The notes under the pieces: generated by a model
What the model saw: only the letters and a program-made list of their open reading frames with translations
Databases searched by the model: none
What the model was told of the DNA's origin: nothing
Assembly: GCA_964035545.1 (NCBI GenBank)
Contig: CAXIUT010000072.1
Span: 1-41,538, forward strand
Direction: 5' to 3'
From: Bugula neritina
Taxonomy: Eukaryota > Bryozoa > Gymnolaemata > Cheilostomatida > Bugulidae
Length of the DNA stretch: 41,538 nucleotides
Shown here: positions 32,835-41,538 of the stretch, in pieces
Layout of the letters: each line of letters begins with the position of its first letter
Numbering within the stretch: the stretch's first letter is position 1
Position numbers and translations under genes: made by a program

Positions 32835-34031
32835 TCACATAATCATCGAAACTCCTCTTGATGCAAAATAATTTAATTTTTATGCTTATCTTGGTGATGG
32901 TATATTTAAAGATTTTTAAATTGTAGCTAATTGTTTTTTTCTAAGATAATCTAATTAATAGCGATCCATTGATCTTTTTTATTCTTTTCCCATTCTTAAT
33001 AAATTCTAATTTACTCTCAACTAGTTGCTACTCATCTATTTTTCTTAGAATTTAACTCTCTCTGCCTTTAAAGATTGTTATTTTAATATTCTTGCTAGTT
33101 CTCTTTTTTTACTTTCTTATTTATGTTGATTTTATAATGAAGCTCTTCTTATTAATTCTTGTGAATGTTCTATGTTAGCTTTTTCATACTATCTTTCACT
33201 AATCTTTCTTATTTTAGCTTGCATTTATCTTTCTTACATTTGCTTTTTTAAAAGATATTGATATTAATTTTGCATATATTTTTTATTTTACCTATTATTT
33301 CTTTCTGACTCAAGATATTGTTCTTATTTCGAAAGATGATCTTGTGAGTTTTTCCATTATTATCTTTTTTTATCTACTATATTTTTATTATAGTTTTCTT
33401 AAAAAGCTTTGTGGGAACCATAATCAATAACTCTGGCTTTTTCTCTTATTCCATGATAAAATTTTAAACGTTAAATTTAATCTTTAAGTTTAAGACTTTA
33501 TCCTTAATCAAGAAGTGATTTTTACTTCATTTTTTATTACATTTTTTGTCTATGCTTTAATTATTTTTATCTTTGCATTGATTCGAAGAGGTTTTGTCCA
33601 TATTATCTCTTAAATCTATCTTATTATCTTCTCTTGTATTATTCTGCTATGGCTGCAGCTTAATAACCTTATTTCTAGATCATTTTTTCCATATTTTTCA
33701 TACTTAACAGTTTATTTCTTTTTTGTTTCTCTAGCTCTTCTATATATTGTTCATTTGTTTGATTATTTTCCATTAAAAACTTTTTCTTCATATTTTCAAA
33801 TTAAATATCTTGTCTATATTTCTAAATGTTGTAATTTACATTGTTTTTGTCTTGATTTTTGAGTTGTTCTTTCTACTTTTGTTTTAAAGCCTAGTTGTAT
33901 CTGATTTGATTACTCAATTAGTTCATGTATGCTTTTTTTATCGCTTCTTTATGTTATTGTTCTTCTTTCATTCTCTGTAAACTCTACTCGTGCTGTACAT
34001 TAGCGATACGCTTCCAAGTGTTATCTTGCAT
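32835..34031 (-). CDS. Gln/Lys/Arg-rich coiled-coil protein
   Basis: 398 aa, uninterrupted, starting MQDNTWKRIANVQHEQSLQR. Almost entirely charged helix with heptad-like spacing, interrupted by a short conserved-looking patch (YHGIREKARVIDYGSHKAF), and ending LNYFASRGVSMIM. Composition suits a ciliary or basal-body coiled-coil protein, but this is inference only. It begins 31 bp after the TAN1 stop. Confidence 0.7.
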
Positions 34032-34062
34032 TCAATAATAAAATTATCATTTATATATTCAT

Positions 34063-35039
34063 TCACAATAGATCAATATCATCTTGTCTTTCTTCAATTT
34101 TTTACTAATGAAGTTTAATTAAACTTTTTTATCCTTTCTATTCTTATTTATTGGTATTTTTTGGGAGAAGTTCATCACCCTTAATAATATTTTCTTCTTC
34201 TTCTTTGGGCTCTTTTTTCTAGTCAAAATCTTCGTTTCCTTTTTATATTGAAACTCTTTTTTACTATTTTTATTTATCTTTTTTTATAACTACTTTATGA
34301 CTCAATTCTCTCATAGTTTATCTATTTAGTTTGAACTCATTTGTTTCTTTAAACTTTTAAGTAATAGAAAGACACATTAAATGATTGATAATTTGAACTG
34401 AGATAGCCCATTGGGGATAATAAATATCTGCAAAGTGATTATATTTTTTTGCCAAATTATCTACTTCTTTTAAAATTTCTTTGTAGTTAAATTTACTATT
34501 ATTTCTACATTTAAAATTAAGCATCCAACTTCTAATCTACTTATCTTGACTATGACTAAGAAGTAATTAATCTATCTAATCTAACATTCTAAAATGTTCA
34601 GCTCTAAAAGCTTTTTAAACAGGTAAAATTCTATGACAATATCTGCTGATTGATCTTCCTTAGTCATGGACATCTTTCATAATTGTATCTACAACAACTA
34701 AAGGATCAATTTGCTTATAACAAGGATTTATTTTGATGAAACATAAACACTTAATAAAACATATTGGTACATTTACATTAGTTTCTATCTGGTATAGAAT
34801 TTTGGTTGATTTCTTTTTTTGCTATTTCAATTAATTTTATAAATTAACTTCTTTTCCTTCTTATTTTATTTCTTTTCTAATTACTTCTTATCTGACATCA
34901 CTATAAACTATCTAGATGTACTATTTATATCAATGTTTACTTATTAAAGAAAATTATAGGCTTAACGAACAGCTTCTCTTTCCCTATTTCTATCACAAGT
35001 TAGTAAAAAACCTTTGCAAGGTTCTTAATCTGCTTTCAT
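34063..35039 (-). CDS. TAN1: THUMP-domain tRNA acetylation adaptor (TAN1/THUMPD1)
   Basis: 318 aa with a 20-nt intron at 34877-34896 (minus GTCAGATAAGAAGTAATTAG). N-terminal pattern CKGFLLTCDRNREREAVRQA matches the TAN1 start (GF-VTC..nRE.ea..e). The THUMP domain follows: VVVDTIMKDVHDQGRSISRY, HRILPVQKAFRAE, LNFKCRNNSKFNYKEILKEV and AISVQIINHLMCLSITQKF, equivalent to human RMLP...KSRNNS...VVVEIIKAVCCLSVV. TAN1 helps the acetyltransferase Kre33/NAT10 form N4-acetylcytidine at position 12 of tRNA-Ser and tRNA-Leu. A basic, acidic-tipped tail ends the protein. Confidence 0.9.
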
Positions 35040-35137
35040 TTATAATATTTTAATAAATAATAATAATCATAAATAGTTGTATTCCGATCTTTTTAATAAA
35101 TTAAAATATTGATTAAAATTATTTTATCAAAGAGAAA

Positions 35138-36817
35138 TCAATTATGAGAATAGCAATTACATGAGCAACTACCTCTACTGCCAGTAAGTTCTAAGTTATA
35201 AAGTTTAATTTGAAGTAAATTTATCGATTCTTCTCTTGCTGATATTTTTGTTTAATAAAGTCTTTTTAATTCATCAAACTGAACTTCCCAAATACTTAGT
35301 TTTTAAAGCATAATTTAACGTTCCTCTACCAATTTTGATATATTTTTTCTCCAAGCAAATTAAATACTATCTGCTTAATATTGAAAGTGTTTGATCCACT
35401 TTCTTAATCCATTGATCCTTTTCTTTGAATTTATTCTCTTAAAATAAACATTTATTTCTACATCTTCATATACTATCTTTGAAAATGATATATTTTATCC
35501 TCATATTATCTTAACATTTGAGTGTTATCACTTAGTTACTTCTTATATTTCTTTATCTAAAGAGCCTTTTCCGAACCTAGTCTTTGCTTTCTTGATGATT
35601 TATTAATCTTTTTAATGAATTCAGTTATTTTTGATATTCTGCTTCTAAAGCTTAAGAAGTTTCATTACCACTTCTATGATTAATCTTTTTGCTTTTATTT
35701 TACTATAGATCTATGATAATTTTTTATTTTTCTTCAATAACTTTGCTTAGCTATCTTATTTCTTTTATAAGTTTTTCGTTTTAGCTATCTTTCTAATTTA
35801 CTCTATTCTTATTTTTTTCTAAGGTTTTAATTTACTTTTACTTCTCTTTTAGAAGTTCTTTTAAACTCCTAACTTACTTTTAAAGTTTTTCAATACTTCC
35901 ATTGCTATTTTATACTTTATTCTTCTCTATTAGATTTTATTTCTTTAAGTTTTCGAGCTACAAAGTCAAAGTAGAAATTTTATATTGATGTTATTTTTCT
36001 TTTAGTAAGTATATTCTTACTTGTTCTTTATGTTAAAGTTCTCTTTTGCTGTAATTTTCTATTTCTGCGATTGAGTTTTGAAGCTAGAACTTGTTTTACT
36101 ATAGATCTATGATAATCTTTTATTTTTCTTCGATAACTTTGCTTAGCTATCTTATTTCTTTTATAAGTTTTTCGTTTTAGCTATCTTTCTAATTTACTCT
36201 ATTCTTATTTTTTTCTAAGGTTTTAATTTACTTTTATTTCTCTTTTAGAAGTTCTTTTAAACTCCTAACTTATTTTTAAAGTTTTTCAATACTTCCATTG
36301 CTATTTTATATTTTATTCTTCTCTATTAGATTTTATTTCTTTAAGTTTTCAAGCTACAAAGTCAAATTAGAAATTTTATATTGATGTTACTCTTCTTTTA
36401 GGAAGTATATTCTAACTTGTTCTTTATGTTAAAGTTCTCTTTTGCTGTGATTTTCTATTTCAACAATTGAGTTTTGAAGCTAGAACCTAATTTGTATCAG
36501 TTCATGACTCACTTATCTATATTTTCTTTTCAATTCTTCATTTTATCTAATTAGTTTACGCTCATTAGCCTATGCTATCAAATATAATTGATTCAAACTA
36601 CTAAACTCTCGATGATTTTCCTCTAAATGGTTTTCAAGATGTCGACATTTATTTTTAAATATTCTCACTTCTTCATTAAGTGACTGATTTGGGTTGTAGA
36701 AGAACCTTATTCTTCCCAGTATGGGATATATATCTCATTTTAACCTTAGTTATTCGCATGAACTCTTATATTTTAGTCCATGCTATTTGAATCACTTCGT
36801 TATAACTGATCTGACAT
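35138..36817 (-). CDS. Long coiled-coil protein with internal 132-residue duplication
   Basis: About 554 aa, starting MSDQLQRSDSNSMDQNIRV. Coiled coil throughout (LNEEVRIFKNKCRHLENHLE, LIRQNEELKRKYRQVSHEL). Two nearly identical copies of a 132-codon block lie in frame (396-bp period). A 16-nt intron at 35458-35473 is inferred, and one base appears missing near 36700-36710 between the N-terminal ~40 residues and the coiled coil. With both, length divides by three. The C-terminus ends with a Cys-rich GSCSCNCYSHN. No named family; SMC/centrosomal-like by composition only. Confidence 0.65.
35702..36485. repeat. Tandem in-frame duplication, period 396 bp
   Basis: Copy 1 is about 35702-36089 and copy 2 about 36098-36485, nearly identical except for scattered substitutions. 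The period is 396 bp (132 codons), so the reading frame of the coiled-coil gene is kept. The high identity at both sense and silent positions indicates a recent duplication or gene conversion. Confidence 0.9.
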
Positions 36818-36996
36818 TAATTATATTTATTTTTATTAAGATTGAATTTAACTTAGTTTCTTTCATATTTTGATATATCATAATAGGAATTTATAATTTA
36901 AAAATAGATTTTCAATGAAATAATCATAACTATCTATCATTTTTTAATCAAAAAATCATAAATAAAATCATAATTAATAATAGATAAATGAAATGA

Positions 36997-39545
36997 TCAA
37001 CCAAAACAGAGATAATTGATAATATTAAGCACTTCATCTCTTAATTTACTAGTTCCACTATTACTCTTAAGATGGATTGATGCTTTTCCATTTACATAAC
37101 AGACTATCTTCAACATGAACAACTCAGTAGAAGTAGGGTATTTGAACATGATTCCATAGGAGAAAGAATCGCTATCGTATTAATTGACCTATATCAACCA
37201 AGAAATACCTCAATAAATGGCAAAATTAATTTTAAATCTTCATGGTTACGAATATATTTGAAGTCAAGAGGTTTTGGGGCTACATAGTACTAATTTCCCA
37301 TTTGAGCCCATCCGCTAACAAACTGCTCCTCATAAATAAATTCAGGTCTTATCATTTGGACAAATGGAAGCACTATCTTGAATACTACCTTCTTTTTATT
37401 CACACAATCAGTCTTATATGATAACATCATATTAAAACCACCATGCTATAAGCATATTTTAGTTAAATCTACCTCTAAAAAGAAACTAGAACCTGATTTG
37501 AATTCATCATGCATTGTTTTTGCTGGTCGAATCTGTAGCTCACTCTCTTGTGCCTGAGGTCCAAAAACAACAATAAATACATCATGAAGACTTACAGCAC
37601 ACTTATTAGAAACTCTTATCTAGTACATCACTGTAGAACCATCCTTACCAGTTATCATACACTTACCAGTTATATAGAATTAGAAACTCTCGTAAACTAT
37701 TGAACTCTTCTGGGTCAAACATCGACGAAGATATTTATTACCACTATCCATAGGCTAAGGTCTATACTCTTTAGCATTGGGAGCTGGCACAAATGGAACA
37801 TCGAATTCTCTTGAACGATTTCTTGATAAATTCATGGCCAAATCCTGAGTGGTAAAATCTAATTGAAGAGGACTAGAAAAATCATCTAAATGACCTAAAG
37901 GCTGTTATTATCGAAAATCTTCTCTTTCTTCTTTGTTATAATTTTTGCCAGGATTAAGTTGTTCCAAAAGTAAGTGTTCGATTTGAGAGCGGTCATGTTC
38001 TTTTTCCTCTTGTATCTCTTATCGACTCAATCCAACCTGACTATGAGTCTTACTTCGATTGGTTTTAGGTTATTATTGATAGTAGTTTATAATTTTTGGA
38101 ATAAACTTTTATTATTTCTATGTATTCATCTCAGTAATAGCATTTTTAACAATACTTTCTAGATTTTATATTTTCTCATTTATTTTGATAAAAAGCACAT
38201 CTTTTTATCCACCTTCCTTTGCCCTTTCAATTTCATTTTTAATATCTGCCATTCTACGTTCCTTATCCTCTTTCTATCTTTCCTTCTCTCTCCTATGTAT
38301 TTCCTTTAACTCAGCCTAACTTTTCATTCTTTATTCTTTATGTTCATATTCTTGTTTCAAATTTTTTAATTAATTAATAATTTTTTATTGATCAGTATTA
38401 GTATCTTTTAAATTTAACATTAATTCATTAAAATTACTTTTCATTTATTTGTAGTTTGACAAAAGTTTCTCCATTTTCTTTTATTAATGACTCTGTTCAA
38501 ATAAATTAGGTTTCTACTAACGAATCTAAGACAACTTCCTATCATCAAAACGTTTTGTCTCTTTATTGTTTTTTTTCTCTTAAGATCCAAAAAATTGCTA
38601 AGCCTACTTAATATACTGTTTTTCCTAATATTTATGAACTTCCTTATTTATCTAATCTTCTCCCATCTCAAAAAAATCAAAACCCTCTTCTTCCTTTTCA
38701 TAACTCGCAGGTAACATTTGATTCATTTCAGGTTTTTTTTCTTCAGGCTCTTTTACAACAAATTTATTACTGCCTTTCTTTTTGAATCCGATTCCCTAAT
38801 CATTGGCAAAAGGATCTGTCTCTCTAGAAAAGGGATTTGTTTCTCTTCTATCAAAAGGATTTCCTTTACTTTCAAAAGGATCCTGTTGATTACCAAAACC
38901 ACTATTTTGACTTTAGAAAGGGTCTCCTTTTCCTTAGAAAGGATTAGATGAACGATATCCATGAGAACTAAACCGATAATTTCCATTTTATTGTTTATAA
39001 GTATCTTCCAACTCCCGTTTATACAATTTCAACTCCCGTCTGTAATGATTGAACTCTTCTTTGTTATTAAATTTATCTTCTACTTTGTAAATATTTTGTG
39101 CGTCTAGATTTTTATAGAACATGTCCATATTGTTACTTTTAGCTGATGACAACATTTTTTGTAATTTCTAGTAGCGACTGTTAGACTACAACTGCTTTTA
39201 TTGTTACTATTAAGGTCGGTCGAAACGAAATGATCCGCCCACCATGTAAGATATCTAACTGAGATTTCTTGAATTTTAAAAATCAAAAGATTAGTTTCTT
39301 CCTTAAGATTTATTGATTACTACCTTTTCAGATATTTTAATTTTTTGTGAGAGTTTTACTTTTTACTAAACTTTAGGTTCAGTTTATCCGAATAAATCAG
39401 AAGCAAAGGATTTGGAGTGATTGTTATTTTAATCAACAGGATCAAACTGGTCGAACTAGATGCTGTGATCGTCAATTTGTTTCATAACTTGTTCAAGATC
39501 TGGCTCTTTGGCTTTAGGTTCTTAGAAGAAATCGAATGAGGACAT
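36997..39545 (-). CDS. Endocytic-type adaptor: DPF/NPF motifs and adaptin-ear-like C-terminus
   Basis: 842 aa with a 20-nt intron at 37189-37208 (minus GTATTTCTTGGTTGATATAG) whose removal deletes an in-frame TGA. N-terminus MSSFDFFQEPKAKEPDLEQ. Residues ~195-265 hold a cluster of NPF and DPF motifs (SNPFQGKGDPF, QQDPFESKGNPFDRRE, ETNPFSRETDPF), which in animals bind EH domains and the AP-2 alpha ear. A charged coiled coil (~330-480) follows. The C-terminal ~240 residues (FYITGKCMITGKDGS, AVSLHDVFIVVFGPQ, EEQFVSGWAQMGNQYY) look like an AP-2 alpha/gamma-adaptin appendage: a beta sandwich plus platform. Likely clathrin-coat accessory factor; the exact orthologue is not recognised. Confidence 0.75.
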
Positions 39546-39729
39546 CAAACAGTCAGATTGTTATATTCGAATACAATAAATGAGCTTATTTAATTAAATG
39601 ATAGCAAAGTTGATAAATTTGTTTGAATTAATAGATATATATTTTATTAGTTGATATTGAGACATAGAAATATCAACTTATAGCGTTTGTAAGCTATAGT
39701 TATACTTAATAAATATTAAATTAATAAGT

Positions 39730-40932
39730 ATGGGTTCGATAGTGAATATATTGAACTATTCATTAACACATGGATCAGTGAGCAAGGATAACTTTTTGAC
39801 TTTAATACTCAAGAAGTCGACTAATCTTCATATTTCAAATCTTCTATTCATAAAATACCTCTTCCCAAACACAATGATGAATGTTATTATTTTATTCATC
39901 AAGCTAACCTTAGAGAAGAACTTGAACAGTTTTTGATAGAAAGGAGGAAAGTTTTAAAATCAAGATTTGATTTCAAGAAAAGTAATAAATATTATCGATT
40001 GATTGGAGGAATAAAAGTTTTTAAAAAGAAGACAACAAAAAGAAAAAAAAATATTATATTTAGCCCATTGAAGCTTCAGATATTGAAATATAAAATGTAA
40101 ATAATGAAACAGACAATGAGAAAGAAAAAGTTGAATGGAAAAAACCATACATGATTGTGAGATCATTTGACTAGGGATATTAGCTAAAAGTTGGACAAAG
40201 AATCAAGTTTGGTAAAACTTAACTGAATATTCAAGAGATATTTCCTGATCAGTATCAAAACCCTTTGTAGAATAGAAATCCAGCCGATTATTTTGAAATG
40301 AAATAATTTTAGAAGTTGAATGAAACCAGCAATACTAGTAAAGAAGAAAGGAATTGTAGAGTTTGTTATCAAAACAATTAGACTTAAGATGATTTTTTGA
40401 TTTAAGGACTTTGTGAATGCAAAGGAACTCATGCTAGCATTCATCTTTCCTGCCTGAAAAGTTGGATGAAATCTAAACAAGTAAGTTTAAAGATGGCAAT
40501 AGTTAACAATTGGTGTATGATATTAATAAATTTCAATGTTAGCTCTGCAAAAAGCAATATCCTAACACAATCCGATATAAGAACGTATATTATTAGCTTC
40601 TTTCCTTTTTGTAGGAAGAAAAACCCTTCATTGCATTCAAACCTCCACACACAGAATTTGACCCTTATGATAAAAAATACATGACTATTTAAGAAGGAGG
40701 AATGACCAACATTGGAAGACTTGATTAAAATCAAATGGTACTTCCAGATAACTCTGTTTCTCGCAAACATGCCTTTATTTCTCGAAACAATAAAGTATTA
40801 AAAATTTATGATAAAGGCTCTAAATTTGGAACAGGAGTCTATTAAAAAAATGCTCAATTCAAATTACACAAACATTCACTCAGAGCCTTTGCCATCAGTA
40901 ACAGCATCTTTGCCTTTCAAATTAAACAGTGA
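39730..40932 (+). CDS. RING-CH plus FHA domain protein
   Basis: About 392-401 aa. The middle carries a RING-CH finger (CRVCYQNNQTQDD, LCECKGTHASIHLSC, LKSWMKSK, FQCQLCKKQYP), and the C-terminus a forkhead-associated domain (GGMTNIGRLDQNQMVL, NSVSRKHAFISRNNK, DKGSKFGTGVY), which binds phosphothreonine. A partial FHA-like strand pattern (VRSFDQGYQLKVGQRIKFGK) also precedes the RING. A 26-nt intron at 40017-40042 (or a missing base in the A9 run) is inferred. One-base corrections at G3 39732-39734 (start reads MGFDSEYIELF) and A3 40488-40490 are needed. No membrane segments. Ends overlap the convergent gene by 16 bp. Confidence 0.8.
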
Positions 40933-41299
40933 AATGATATCTAGCCCAACCAGTCATTATCTATTATCATTTATATTATATACTTATTTTTAGATATAAT
41001 CTGTGCTACTTCCTGAAAACAATGTATTAATATTTTACTAAGAACTTCTCCCTCTAGCTATATGATATAATAGTTGTTGAACTTTTCAAGATTCTCCAAA
41101 AATTACTATATTTCTTCTTAGAACTTTTAAACCATCGATAATCTATCGATTTTGCATCGTCAACATTCAAAATGAGCTTTTAATCCTAAGAAAAGGATGA
41201 AATTGGACAATCAATAATCAACTCATACTAATCACTACTCTAGTTTATTTTAATTTTTTGATATTAAAAGAAAAGAGGTTAGAAAATTATGACTTTCAT
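40917..41299 (-). CDS. Small subtelomeric helical protein, unknown
   Basis: 127 aa if one missing A is allowed at the T4/A4 run 41150-41153. Start MKVIIFQPLFFQYQKIK; then ELIIDCPISSFSQDQKLILN, VQKFQEEIQQFLENLEKF and YIIQLEGEVLSKILIHCFQE. The frame on each side of the correction is clearly protein-like and the corrected length divides by three. The last gene before the right telomere. No family recognised. Confidence 0.55.
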
Positions 41300-41439
41300 T
41301 TGAAGTTAATATATTATATCTCTTAATTCTTTATTAATATATTTCAAATAAATTATTCTAAGATTTAAAGTAGTAGTATTATAGCAAAAATAATTGCAAT
41401 ATTGTAATTGATAATTTTGATATTTTAATTCCAAATGAT

Positions 41440-41538
41440 GGGGTTGGGGTTGGGGTTGGGGTTGGGGTTGGGGTTGGGGTTGGGGTTGGGGTTGGGGTTG
41501 GGGTTGGGGTTGGGGTTGGGGTTGGGGTTGGGGTTGGG
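41440..41538. repeat. Right telomere, G4T2 repeats
   Basis: 99 bp of uninterrupted GGGGTT repeats to the window end, complementary in type to the left C4A2 end. About 140 bp of AT-rich DNA separate it from the last start codon. Confidence 0.97.

Overview
This window reads as ciliate macronuclear DNA. It begins with C4A2 telomere repeats (1-81) and ends with G4T2 repeats (41440-41538). Every gene I could reconstruct uses TAA and TAG as sense codons (read here as Gln) and TGA as the only stop. Under the standard code nearly every gene looks shattered, so all coding calls here were re-read by hand with the ciliate code. The DNA is very AT-rich and extremely gene-dense. Genes are split by minute GT-AG introns; 14 of the introns inferred here are exactly 20 nt. 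G4T2 telomeres plus the UAA/UAG=Gln code fit an oligohymenophorean ciliate. The tiny introns resemble Paramecium more than Tetrahymena, but the species cannot be fixed from sequence alone.

Block 1 (1-6505) looks like a complete mini-chromosome: left telomere, two tRNA-like genes, two minus-strand armadillo/HEAT-type genes (the second importin-alpha-like), and a divergent CBP3/UQCC1-type complex III chaperone gene. It then runs into an 89-bp G4T2 tract at 6417-6505. Unique sequence follows with no facing C4A2 end, so this is either an interstitial telomere (alternative telomere-addition site) or an assembly join.

Block 2 (6506-41538) carries about 25 genes. 6.5-15.5 kb: a Q/N-rich protein; a large tandem-pseudokinase protein fused to six membrane segments; a P-loop GTPase; a candidate mitochondrial beta-barrel; an Arf-like GTPase; a disordered protein. 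15.5-24.2 kb: an RP2-type ARL GTPase-activating protein divergent from a CH-domain/HEAT protein (a small cilium-flavoured cluster with the Arf-like gene), a second pseudokinase, NOP53 (60S ribosome biogenesis) and a UBE3C/Hul5-type HECT ligase. 24.2-32.3 kb: a coiled-coil protein, a RING/B-box/LRR protein, a MARCH-type RING-CH ligase, two small divergent genes, a 3CxxC zinc finger, and ANP32. 32.4-41.4 kb: four tandem minus-strand genes (including the tRNA acetylation adaptor TAN1/THUMPD1 and a coiled-coil protein with an in-frame 396-bp duplication), an adaptin-ear protein with DPF/NPF motifs, a RING-CH/FHA protein and a subtelomeric small gene. Ubiquitin ligases are notably frequent (four).

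Several genes, mostly in the right half, need a one-base frame correction, usually at a short homopolymer. I mark these as apparent indels; sequencing error is the leading explanation. No ribosomal RNA, transposase or CRISPR array was seen. All calls come from hand translation and motif recognition, with exon lengths checked for divisibility by three; no database search was run.
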